A stretch of 6,196 nt of DNA from Propionibacteriaceae bacterium. GTDB taxonomy: Bacteria > Actinomycetota > Actinomycetes > Propionibacteriales > Propionibacteriaceae. The translations under genes were made by a program, and so were the position numbers. Below, one piece after another: positions 1-5,655 of the stretch. Location: contig JAJTCL010000171.1 of the NCBI GenBank assembly GCA_021323255.1, positions 1-6,196 on the forward strand. The letters are read 5' to 3'. How positions within the stretch are numbered: position 1 is the first letter of the stretch; the number at the start of each line of letters is the position of its first letter. The notes beneath the pieces were generated by a model. The model was not told where the DNA came from. It worked only from the letters and a program-made list of their open reading frames with translations, and did no database searches.

Positions 1-183
1 CCAGTTGGCCAGGAATTCGGCTGCCTCACCAGCCCTGGTGAGCAGCGCCGGTTTGTCTGGCGTCATCAGCTCGAGCGTGGTGGCGGGATCCTCGACGATT
101 AGGCCGATCGGTCGCCCTTCGTTGTCGTAGGTGGCGTCGAGAATGAACGATACGGCGTGGAATCCGCCAGTCCCGCGCTGCCG
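1..183 (-). pseudogene. Partial unidentified protein, start codon missing
   Basis: Read leftwards, the minus strand is open from 183 to the window edge and gives about 61 protein-like residues, including FHAVSFILDATYDNEGRPIG and LIVEDPATTLELMTP, ending in AAEFLANW at the edge. The alternation of hydrophobic and acidic residues and the two other minus frames, which soon hit stops, favour this frame. I do not recognise the family. An in-frame TGA lies at 186-184 and no ATG, GTG or TTG follows before ATG at the LMT motif deep in the protein, so the gene has lost its start or carries a frameshift. A GTG at 187-185 in the neighbouring frame could be the original start if one base was gained or lost just after it. 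It would then be divergent from the TetR gene and share its operator. The 3' part lies outside the window. Confidence is for a real protein remnant, not for function. Confidence 0.45.
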
Positions 184-186
184 TCA

Positions 187-206
187 CCGACCGACCGGTC
201 GGTCGG
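187..206. promoter_or_regulatory. TetR-type operator, perfect 20-bp palindrome
   Basis: CCGACCGACCGGTCGGTCGG is identical to its own reverse complement. Repeated ACCG/CGGT half-sites are typical of operators bound by TetR-family dimers. It ends 1 nt before the -10 box at 208-213, covering roughly -33 to -14 of the predicted promoter, so bound repressor would block RNA polymerase. It lies 13 nt before the TetR gene, which makes autoregulation the natural inference. It also abuts the broken minus-strand frame at 183, so it may once have controlled a divergent pair. Confidence 0.8.
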
Positions 207-207
207 G

Positions 208-213
208 TACGCT
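208..213 (+). promoter_or_regulatory. Predicted -10 box, leaderless TetR promoter
   Basis: TACGCT fits the TANNNT -10 pattern common in mycobacterial promoters. The spacing puts the transcription start at about 219-221, on the GTG start codon at 220, so the mRNA would be leaderless. This fits the absence of any Shine-Dalgarno sequence. No clear -35 is visible; that region is occupied by the palindrome. Confidence 0.5.
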
Positions 214-219
214 TGAAGC

Positions 220-741
220 GTGAATATGCGTTTGAGGCTGCTGGATGAAGCTCGCCGACTCACCATCACCGAAGGCAGCGTGCCGTCGTTGAATGCCTTG
301 GCGGCCGCGGCGGGTGTGTCGAAAGGCGGGCTTGTTCACCACTTCCCGACTCGGGCGGCGCTGGTGGACGGCTTGGCCCGAGCTGCGATCGCGGAGGTTG
401 ACGATGTGATGTTGGCTGCCGCCGCTGCCGGGACGGCCAGCGTCACCTGGCTCCAGCTAGCCTCACCGGAGCCTGCCGAGGCGGATCTATTTCGGGCCCT
501 GGCAGCTGCCTACCAGTCCATCGAGGATGACTGCACGGGAACCTTGACCGCTGCGGCCGAGGCCGCTGGACGGTGGGAAGCCCTCATCGCGGACGAGGTA
601 GGGGACGCGCTGACGGCTCGAGTGATTCGGCTGATCGGCGACGGGATCACCTTTAACACCCTCGTTGGGGTCCCTGTCCCCGTCGACGACGCTGCGGAGC
701 TTCTCGATCGGGTGGCACATCTCGCCCAGCCCTGGAACTGA
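220..741 (+). CDS. TetR/AcrR family transcriptional regulator
   Basis: Predicted 173-residue DNA-binding repressor. Residues 5-50 form the TetR N-terminal domain. The helix-turn-helix spans about 23-42 (SLNALAAAAGVSKGGLVHHF), with the usual GVSKGGLVHHFPTRAALV signature that also ends the recognition helix in TetR proteins. The remainder is an Ala-rich helical ligand-binding and dimerisation domain; it is short for the family (usually about 190-210 residues) but looks complete, ending AHLAQPWN. GTG at 220 is preferred because it coincides with the predicted transcription start; ATG at 226 is the alternative. There is no Shine-Dalgarno site for either. The gene sits directly behind a palindromic operator and 6 nt before the GAP-family gene, so it most likely represses itself and that membrane protein. 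The inducing ligand is unknown. Confidence 0.9.
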   Translation: MNMRLRLLDEARRLTITEGSVPSLNALAAAAGVSKGGLVHHFPTRAALVDGLARAAIAEVDDVMLAAAAAGTASVTWLQLASPEPAEADLFRALAAAYQSIEDDCTGTLTAAAEAAGRWEALIADEVGDALTARVIRLIGDGITFNTLVGVPVPVDDAAELLDRVAHLAQPWN

Positions 742-747
742 ACACTG

Positions 748-1411
748 GTGGCGTGGCCACTGCTGGCCGGCATCACCGGCCTGGCTCTGCTCGACTCGTT
801 GAACCCCGCAACCATTGCGGCGGTTGCCTCGGTCAATGTTGCTGTTGGCTCAGCATCGTCCCGTGCTCAGCGCTGTCGCTGTGGCCGCCGGGGCCTACCT
901 CACCGTGCTAGGTGTCGGGCTCGTGCTCTTCTTCTCCGCCGGGGCAGCGGCCGAAGCGGTCAATGGCGTGGTGGTCGCCCTCCGTTTCGTGGCGTTCGGG
1001 CTCGCAGGATTCAGCCTGATCGTTGCAGGGGTTCGACGGCTCCGCGACCGGCCTCGGAAGCGGGTGCGCCTACCTGACTGGTTCTCACCAGCGACCGCCA
1101 TCGGACTCGGGGCTGGCATGACAGCGGCTGACCTACCGAATGCCTTCCCGTACTTCATCGGCATCGAGCGGCTTCTCAACGCCAACGTCAGCGGCCTTAC
1201 CGGGGTTGCTGTCATCGCTGGCTACGCCGCCATCTACTGCCTGCCGTGCGTCGTTCTGGTCGTCATCGGCTCCGTTGCCCACGACAAGGTAGGGGGCCGG
1301 CTGCAAAGGCTCGTGGCCCGATTTACCACAGGCGTCGTCAAACGTTCGGTTCCCATCGCCGCGGGATCGATGGTGGCTGGCGTAGGGGTCGCAGCTGTCC
1401 CGTTCCTTTAG
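748..1411 (+). pseudogene. GAP (Sap) family membrane protein, frameshifted
   Basis: Two adjacent frames together give a protein of the GAP family (GPL-addressing-protein-like; the mycobacterial members are small multi-spanning membrane proteins linked to glycolipid export). Frame one starts at GTG 748 and encodes a first membrane helix with GLALLDSLNPATIAAV. Near 834-836 the coding continues one base later as MLLLAQHRPVLSAV and on to a TAG at 1409-1411. Skipping one base restores a 220-residue protein of normal family length with about six hydrophobic segments. It keeps both family signatures, the N-terminal LLDSLNP and the mid-protein DLPNAFPYFIGIERL. The start lies 6 nt after the TetR stop, with no Shine-Dalgarno site, which suggests translational coupling. 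As written it would make a 109-residue nonsense product, or a protein lacking helix 1 from TTG 815 or ATG 836. A sequencing error and a real mutation cannot be told apart here. Confidence 0.75.
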
Positions 1412-1421
1412 GGAAAGTCCA

Positions 1422-1570
1422 CAAGCGATCAGGCGAGAGCGGACCATGCGGATGCTCGTGGCATCGAAGGCGCTGGCAGCGGTGGTCGGCGACGACGAGC
1501 TCAACCCGGCCTAGCAGCACCACGAGCTCGACAACACCGGCGGCTATCGCGGCTGAACATTCCTGGCGTC
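1422..1570 (+). pseudogene. Decayed C-terminal scrap, malic-enzyme-like (tentative)
   Basis: A short frame around ATG 1446 reads MLVASKALAAVVGDDELNPA before TAG at 1512-1514. This resembles the C-terminal segment of bacterial NAD(P)-dependent malic enzymes, where a helix rich in Ala is followed by a D/E-D-E-L-N/S stretch, then IPS, seven residues, and PA-x-AA. The next frame directly after the TAG reads PS, seven residues, then PAAIAA, which would match that continuation if there was a small frame change at the stop. There is no catalytic domain; only the last 40-50 residues would be present. I recognise this from memory of the family pattern only, and chance similarity in Ala-rich GC-rich DNA is possible. 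Confidence 0.25.
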
Positions 1571-1780
1571 GTGGTCCCCACCCGTTCGGAGGCCTGCTCG
1601 AAGAGGCGGAGTGCAGGCTAGTAGATCCTGGTCCCGAAACTTGGTGATTCCGCCGGCACTTTGGGATCCTCAACCTCCACCGGTACACGAATCGGGTGTC
1701 TGTCGAACTCCCGCTGGTTCAGCTAGTGCTGATGACTGTGGTTCGCCCGCAGCCGGGCGATGCGACTGGTGACGGTGTCT
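1571..1780. other. Intergenic stretch, no intact gene
   Basis: Between the decayed scrap and the end of the DUF4386 gene I find no ORF with a start, ribosome site and protein-like composition. The minus strand has a coding-like patch (1722-1618, FDRHPIRVPVEVEDPKVPAE) interrupted by TAG at 1725-1723 and closed by TAG at 1620-1618; I cannot assign it. A strong hairpin sits at 1743-1760. Confidence 0.5.
1743..1760 (-). terminator. Candidate terminator hairpin after the operon
   Basis: TCGCCCG and CGGGCGA form a perfect 7-bp stem closed by a CAGC loop, 20 nt beyond the DUF4386 stop codon on the minus strand. The position is right for ending the three-gene transcript. No T-run follows on the minus strand, so it is not a classic intrinsic terminator. 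Tail-less hairpins are often proposed as terminators in actinobacteria, but a chance GC stem is possible. Confidence 0.35.
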
Positions 1781-2494
1781 TCATCTCGCCGGGGTGTTGA
1801 CTAAAGCCTCCAGATGGAGCTGATCCCCTTCGTCGGCTTCCCGTGGATTGAAGTCCTTGCGACTGCCCTTGATCAGTAGCCAGAACATGAGCGCGGCTTC
1901 GCCCACGAAGGTGAACCGACTGATATCGAGTGCGTATCCGGGTACCAGCACGGCTCCGAACCCGTCGGCGAGGTATCCGAGCCCGGCAATCACCAGCAGG
2001 ACGCCGAAGATTCTCGGCATGAGGTCGGATCGGTATGCCAGGAGTCCGATCAGCAGCAGGTGGACGCCGAAGAGGTTTAGGCCGACGTGCCAGACCGTGT
2101 CGTAGGCGTCGACCGCGCGTAATGCTTGGTCAGGGTCGCCCAGGAGCCTAAGCGCCACCACGAGCTGGCTGATCGCCACTAGGTAGACCGCGGCATAGGC
2201 GGCTCGGAACCAGGCGGCCATGGTCGAGACGCTGCGATTGACAGGCGCGAACACGGTGCGCAGCGCGGCCGCCACTACGATGTCGAGGATCACCACGAGG
2301 ATCAAGCTGGCGATGCCCCAACGGAACAACCCCTCGGAACCGAGGATGTCCTGCGCGGTCTTGGCCGCATCTCCCGGTGTAATGAGAGCACCGACGGCGC
2401 CGAAGGCGCCGAAGAGGGCCAGGACAATTATCAACGCGAGGGCCAGCCCCGCTGTGAGGCTGGCTCTGCGCAACGACTGGGTGTCGTGGTTCAC
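1781..2494 (-). CDS. DUF4386 domain-containing integral membrane protein
   Basis: The 237-residue product has six hydrophobic segments spread along its length (first LAGLALIIV-like segment near residues 15-38, last FVGEAALMFWLLIKG). It carries the DUF4386 family pattern: NRSVSTMAAWFRAAYAAVYL in the middle, then FGVHLLLIGLLAYRS and PRIFGVLLVIAGLGYLAD. The biochemical role of this family is not established. I chose GTG at 2494 because GAGGAG lies 7 nt upstream and the first helix then begins soon after the start. An alternative ATG at 2536 adds 14 residues and overlaps the SDR stop as ATGA, so coupled initiation there is also possible. The C-terminus is a charged cytoplasmic-type tail (RKDFNPREADEGDQ). 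It is the last gene of the minus-strand set, right behind the SDR, which suggests co-transcription and a shared task at the membrane. Confidence 0.85.
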   Translation of the reverse strand: MNHDTQSLRRASLTAGLALALIIVLALFGAFGAVGALITPGDAAKTAQDILGSEGLFRWGIASLILVVILDIVVAAALRTVFAPVNRSVSTMAAWFRAAYAAVYLVAISQLVVALRLLGDPDQALRAVDAYDTVWHVGLNLFGVHLLLIGLLAYRSDLMPRIFGVLLVIAGLGYLADGFGAVLVPGYALDISRFTFVGEAALMFWLLIKGSRKDFNPREADEGDQLHLEALVNTPAR

Positions 2495-2501
2495 GGTGGT
2501 T

Positions 2502-2507
2502 CTCCTC
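2502..2507 (-). promoter_or_regulatory. Ribosome binding site deciding the DUF4386 start
   Basis: On the minus strand GAGGAG stands 7 nt before GTG at 2494, an ideal Shine-Dalgarno match. It lies within the 5' extension that would be translated from ATG 2536, so it argues for the shorter protein. Confidence 0.65.
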
Positions 2508-2532
2508 AGATTTTCGGTGGGAGTCCTGGCTG

Positions 2533-3414
2533 TCATGGAGCGTCACCGGCCGTGGTCAGGCCGACCAGATCGGCGCTCACCTGCCAAAGCCGTGTCGCGG
2601 CGGCTTCGTCGTAGCTGCGTTGGGCGGATTTCTTTGGTTTGCTGTCGGCGAAGTAGCGGCCGGTCACCTGCTCAAGGTCGGGAGCGGAAGCCAGGTAGAT
2701 CGATGTGGCAGCGCCCTGGGCCGGGGTTTTCATGAAACGCCGCAGGAAGGGGATGAACACTCGCTGCACGGTGGCGGGATCATCGGCTCCGAACGATGTG
2801 CGCACCACCCCGGGATGCAGCGCGTTGGCCGTGACGGAGGTGTCCTGAAGCCTCCTGGCCAGCTCGTAGCTGAACAGTACGTTGGCGAGCTTGGACTGGC
2901 TGTAAGCACGTGCCCCGGAGTAGGACCGCTCGCCCTGGAGATCGTCGAAGTCGATGCGCCCTTGGGCCTGTGCGTTGGAGGACACCGTCACGACGCGCGC
3001 CGGGGCGCTCTGCTGCAGCCGGTCCAGCAGCAGGTTGGTGAACAGGAACGGCGCGAGATGATTGACGGCGAAAGTTCGCTCCAGCCCGTCCGCGGTGGGA
3101 TGCCGGGTGTTCCAGTACCCGCCGACGTTGTTGACCAGCACATCGATCCTCGACAGGGTCTGGAGTATCTGCTCGGCCAGCCGTCGTACCTCTGCCTGGG
3201 CGGACAGGTCGGCGACGAACACGTCGACCTGCCCACCGCCGGCTGCGCGAATCTCCCGGGCCGCGTCCTCGGTGCGCCTAGCGTCGCGGCCGGTGATCGC
3301 CAGGTGTGCACCCATCGTGGCCAGGCCCAGAGCGGTCGCCTTACCGATGCCGGCTGTGGCACCGGTGACCAGCACCGTCCTGCCGGCCATCGGGCCGCTG
3401 TGAGCCTGTCTCAT
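2533..3414 (-). CDS. Short-chain dehydrogenase/reductase, RDH-like
   Basis: A 293-residue NAD(P)-dependent oxidoreductase of the classical SDR superfamily, close in layout to the retinol-dehydrogenase-like/WW-oxidoreductase-like group. Seen in order: cofactor motif TGATAGIG (residues 17-24); TGRD with Arg43 after strand 2, which favours NADP(H); Asp69 for adenine contact; NNVGG at 95-99 in place of the common NNAG; Asn118; the catalytic Ser146 in VTVSS; and the YxxxK pair Tyr171/Lys175 in AYSQSK, followed by HPGVVRT. All catalytic residues are intact. The substrate is unknown; these enzymes act on hydrophobic alcohols or ketones. Start ATG 3414 is chosen over ATG 3435 because AAGGAG lies 7 nt before it. 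The stop codon overlaps the alternative ATG of DUF4386. It is flanked by two membrane-protein genes on the same strand, so a lipid-like or membrane-located substrate is a reasonable guess only. Confidence 0.93.
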   Translation of the reverse strand: MRQAHSGPMAGRTVLVTGATAGIGKATALGLATMGAHLAITGRDARRTEDAAREIRAAGGGQVDVFVADLSAQAEVRRLAEQILQTLSRIDVLVNNVGGYWNTRHPTADGLERTFAVNHLAPFLFTNLLLDRLQQSAPARVVTVSSNAQAQGRIDFDDLQGERSYSGARAYSQSKLANVLFSYELARRLQDTSVTANALHPGVVRTSFGADDPATVQRVFIPFLRRFMKTPAQGAATSIYLASAPDLEQVTGRYFADSKPKKSAQRSYDEAAATRLWQVSADLVGLTTAGDAP

Positions 3415-3421
3415 GTCCGTG

Positions 3422-3427
3422 CTCCTT
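3422..3427 (-). promoter_or_regulatory. Ribosome binding site deciding the SDR start
   Basis: AAGGAG on the minus strand is 7 nt before ATG 3414. The longer in-frame ATG at 3435 would place this site inside the coding region and has no comparable site of its own. Confidence 0.7.
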
Positions 3428-3480
3428 CGGTGCATATGGCGCCTAGCTGGTCCCCGGGTGTGGGCAACCGGGATGCGCCC

Positions 3481-4230
3481 TCAGGCCGGCGTAGTGACCG
3501 GCGTAGTGACGGGTCCTGGTGTGGTGGCGGGGCCGTCAGGTTTCGCGTCCGGCTCGTGCTGTCCTTGATCCAGCCGGAAGGGAGGGTACTCGTCTCGCAT
3601 CAAGGCGACATAGGTGAGAACGCGGAAGACCCAGCGGTTGATGCCAATAACGAAATCGAAGAGAGCCCGTGGGTATTGCCGGGTGATCAACAGGAAGAGG
3701 CCGCCGACGAAGACCAGCAACCCGAGGAACGAGATCCCGGCGGTGCTCTGGTAACCGGAGCCCCAGTCGTTGCTCGCGGTCCACCAGTAAAGGAGGTTGC
3801 CCGTGAGTAGCCCGACGATGATCAGTTGTGGGATGGCCAGCAACCAGGATTTGACCAGGACCAGGCCATGGGAGAGATGCTCGGGGTAGGCGACGTCGAA
3901 GTCGGCCGGGTAGTCGGTCCGGGCCAAGGTGAAGGGTGGATAGCGGTCGGTGCCCAGAGCCGAGTTGGCATAGAAGCCGACCCGCCAGCTCCAGCGCAGC
4001 ACGCCGACGTTGAAGTCGAACAGCGAGCGCGGATAACGCCCGGTGAACAAGATCGCGAAGCCGGCGATCACCGTGGTGACCAAGAAGGCGACCCAGAGGA
4101 ACGCCAACACGACGTAGTGCGGGATGGCGAGGAACCACTTCACCAGCCACAGCCAACGTGACAGGTGCGGATCCAACTCGCCGGTCAAACGGACCGGATA
4201 GCCGGCTTGGGATGTCGTTGTCGATGTCAT
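3481..4230 (-). CDS. DUF4389 domain-containing membrane protein (tandem domain)
   Basis: The 249-residue membrane protein is built from two copies of the DUF4389 unit. Copy one (about residues 26-100) has LVKWFLAIPHYVV, a hydrophobic stretch, GRYPRSLFDFNVGVLRW and YPPF. Copy two (about 122-218) repeats it as LVKSWLLAIPQLII, RQYPRALFDFVIGINRW and YPPF. Each copy has two membrane segments before the conserved YPR-LFDF-G-RW motif. The C-terminal tail (219-249) is polar and Pro/Thr-rich, ending in a repeated VTTP. The molecular function of the family is not known. Start ATG 4230 has AGGA at 4242-4239, 8 nt upstream. It is the first intact gene of the minus-strand set, with 66 nt to the SDR and 118 nt after the dehydrogenase remnant, so it was probably an internal operon gene before the deletion upstream. 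Confidence 0.9.
   Translation of the reverse strand: MTSTTTSQAGYPVRLTGELDPHLSRWLWLVKWFLAIPHYVVLAFLWVAFLVTTVIAGFAILFTGRYPRSLFDFNVGVLRWSWRVGFYANSALGTDRYPPFTLARTDYPADFDVAYPEHLSHGLVLVKSWLLAIPQLIIVGLLTGNLLYWWTASNDWGSGYQSTAGISFLGLLVFVGGLFLLITRQYPRALFDFVIGINRWVFRVLTYVALMRDEYPPFRLDQGQHEPDAKPDGPATTPGPVTTPVTTPA
3486..3509. repeat. Two tandem 12-bp units in the DUF4389 3' end
   Basis: CCGGCGTAGTGA occurs twice head to tail. On the minus strand each unit encodes a VTTP-type tetrad, so the repeat lengthens the Pro/Thr tail by four residues without breaking the frame. It looks like simple slippage. Confidence 0.8.
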
Positions 4231-4250
4231 TGCTTTATTCCTGTCAGGAG

Positions 4251-4256
4251 AGATTA
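4251..4256 (-). promoter_or_regulatory. Candidate -10 box for the DUF4389-SDR-DUF4386 set
   Basis: TAATCT on the minus strand fits TANNNT and would start transcription near 4245-4243, just ahead of the AGGA site, giving a short leader of about 14 nt. There is no convincing -35 and no palindrome resembling either TetR operator of this window between 4231 and 4348. It may be a fallback promoter used since the upstream gene was lost. Confidence 0.3.
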
Positions 4257-4348
4257 CGGAGAGTTATGGCAGATGACGCGTGGCTGACCCGGTCGATGAT
4301 CAGGTCGTCGCGCCGGCCATGGGGTGAGTTAATGGGCGGCTGCCCGGC

Positions 4349-4507
4349 TCACATGGTGATCACGAACTTTCCCCGAGCGCGTCCCGAATGCAGATCACGG
4401 ATGGCGTCAGGAACCCGGCTGAGCGGATACGTCCGGTCGATGACCGGAGTCACCTTGCCCGCCTCGATGAGCTGTTTCAGGAGCTGCAAATCCTCCGATT
4501 TCGCAAT
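4349..4507 (-). pseudogene. Medium-chain dehydrogenase remnant, C-terminal 52 residues
   Basis: The minus strand encodes AKSEDLQLLKQLIEAGKVTP, VIDRTYPLSRVPDAIRDL and GRARGKFVITM followed by TGA at 4351-4349. This is the unmistakable C-terminal end of MDR-superfamily proteins (NAD(P)-dependent alcohol dehydrogenase/quinone oxidoreductase type): the segment after the cofactor domain that closes with the GRARGKVVI-like motif. An in-frame TGA at 4510-4508 stands directly before the fragment, and the Rossmann and catalytic domains are absent. A minus-strand ATG at 4569 reads MTSQARSAAM, which could be the original N-terminus; if so, roughly 250-300 internal codons were deleted and the remnant spans 4569-4349. 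It faces the TetR gene, the usual arrangement for regulator and target, and runs in the same direction as the DUF4389 gene 118 nt beyond it. Confidence 0.8.
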
Positions 4508-4608
4508 TCAGCCGTTGCCGGCCGGTGCGCGTTGCCTCCCATCGCCGCGGACCGGGCTTGAGATGTCATGAACTGTTTCTTTCGATCCGATGGGCCGGGT
4601 TGCCCGCC

Positions 4609-4643
4609 GTACTTTGTACAAGAGGCTACCATACAAAGTATGG
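4609..4643. promoter_or_regulatory. Paired TetR operator over promoter and start codon
   Basis: TACTTTGTA (4610-4618) and TACAAAGTA (4632-4640) are a perfect 9-bp inverted repeat separated by 13 bp. Each arm is itself two-fold symmetric: GTAC-TTT-GTAC at 4609-4619 and CCATAC-AAA-GTATGG at 4629-4643. The two arm centres (4614 and 4636) are 22 bp apart, about two helical turns, so two dimers could sit on the same face of the helix. The right arm contains the ATG at 4640, so binding would block both polymerase entry and transcript start. Confidence 0.75.
4627..4632 (+). promoter_or_regulatory. Predicted -10 box, leaderless second TetR promoter
   Basis: TACCAT fits TANNNT and ends 7 nt before the A of ATG 4640, so transcription should begin at or next to the start codon. 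No Shine-Dalgarno sequence precedes it. The box lies between the two operator centres. Confidence 0.5.
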
Positions 4644-5359
4644 GAGTGCTGTCGTCTGGAAACGCAAAGTTGAAACCAACCAATGAGGGTTCTGACAAGC
4701 GCGTCCCGCTCAGCCGGGAACGGGTGCTGCGCGCGGCCATCGCGGTCGCCGACGCAGCCGGCGTCAGAGCGCTAACGATCCGCTCCCTCGCCGCCAAACT
4801 CGGGGTCAAGCCGATGTCGGTCTACTACTACTTCGCCAACAAGAGCGAGATCCTCGACGGCATAGTCGATGTCGTCTTCAGCGAGATCGACCTGCCCACG
4901 GGCGACGGCGACTGGCAATCGGTGATCCGTCACCGAGCGATCTCGGCCCGTCGGGTTCTGGCCCGCCATCCCTGGGTGATCGTGCTCCTGGAGTCCCGCA
5001 AAATTCCCGGCCCTGCGACGCTGCGACACCACGACGCCATGATTGGCACCCTGCGCCGGGCCGGCTTCTCGGTCGAGATGACCGCCCACGCCTACGCCCT
5101 GCTCGACAGCTACGTGTACGGGTTCGCAGTCCAGGAGGCCGCACTGCCCTTCGACGGCAAAGACAGCGTCGCCGACGTCTCGGAACCGATCATGCAGCAG
5201 TTCCCCTCCGGCGAATACCCCCACCTCGTCGAGATGGCCACCGAACACATCCTCCAGCCCGGCTACGACTTCGGCAACGAGTTCGAATTCGGGCTCAACG
5301 TGATCCTCGACGCCCTCACCAGATCGATTCCAACGACGCCGGCCAATCCCCCCAGCTGA
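4640..5359 (+). CDS. TetR/AcrR family regulator, TetR_C_1-like
   Basis: A 239-residue repressor from ATG 4640. A polar N-terminal arm (1-24, with Lys-rich stretches) precedes the DNA-binding domain, whose helix-turn-helix is near 46-65 (TIRSLAAKLGVKPMSVYYYF), followed by ANKSEILDGIVD. GVKPMSVYYYFANK is the form seen in regulators carrying the tetracycline-repressor-like C-terminal domain. The C-terminal half has the matching features HPWVIVLLESR, HAYALLDSYVYGFAVQEAAL and FEFGLNVILDAL. The frame is open back to 4568, but ATG 4640 is chosen because the predicted transcription start and the operator's right arm fall there and upstream residues are not family-like. It is probably autoregulated. 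Its natural target was probably the divergent dehydrogenase now reduced to a remnant at 4349-4507, together with the genes behind it. The ligand is unknown. Confidence 0.92.
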   Translation: MGVLSSGNAKLKPTNEGSDKRVPLSRERVLRAAIAVADAAGVRALTIRSLAAKLGVKPMSVYYYFANKSEILDGIVDVVFSEIDLPTGDGDWQSVIRHRAISARRVLARHPWVIVLLESRKIPGPATLRHHDAMIGTLRRAGFSVEMTAHAYALLDSYVYGFAVQEAALPFDGKDSVADVSEPIMQQFPSGEYPHLVEMATEHILQPGYDFGNEFEFGLNVILDALTRSIPTTPANPPS

Positions 5360-5655
5360 CCGGCAACGAGCTGGCTCACCAAAGCTGAGTGAGGCATGCC
5401 AATCGAACCTCCCTCGGACTCCAAACGGCAACCCTGCGCCGGAGCTGCGCTTCGAGGCCGTCCCGGCCCGGGATCGTCTCGAGGTTCTGGACGGACAGAT
5501 CGGGAAGGTGTGACACTGAACGTCGTCCTAGGTTGCTCGACCGCTCCGCTATCGGCAGCAGAGAACCTGCCATGCCGACGTCCGCAGGCACCGGCGCCCA
5601 TCCCAGGACGCCAGAGGCCAGCAGACAGCACTTGGGGGGAAGATGACTCGTTTCG
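5360..5655. other. Gene-free stretch after the second TetR gene
   Basis: No convincing gene on either strand. One plus-strand frame reads ELRFEAVPARDRLEVLDGQI and ends GKV with TGA near 5511-5513, which looks like the tail of a protein, but it has no start, ribosome site or recognisable family. Long overlapping frames on both strands here are Arg/Pro-rich and typical of non-coding GC-rich DNA. A G-run (5635-5640) lies shortly before the secreted-protein remnant. Confidence 0.45.

Noticed and set aside
815..850. Programmed frameshift in the GAP-family gene
   Set aside because: No slippery run or downstream stem stands out at the junction, and this family is not known to use recoding; an ordinary indel is simpler.
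1133..1504. Minus-strand frame opposite the GAP gene
   Set aside because: Antisense to a recognisable family gene, with no motif or ribosome site.
2620..3810. 396-codon open frame on the plus strand
   Set aside because: It lies opposite the SDR and DUF4389 genes, is Gly/Arg/Val-rich with no family pattern, and has no ribosome site; it is an antisense shadow caused by GC-rich codon use.
5352..5374. CCAGCT ... AGCTGG hairpin at the end of the second TetR gene
   Set aside because: The arms are 6 bp with an 11-nt loop, overlap the stop codon and have no T-run; too weak to call a terminator.
4772..5431. 219-codon open frame on the minus strand opposite the second TetR
   Set aside because: Full overlap with a well-supported TetR gene, repetitive VAEV/GG composition, no motif.
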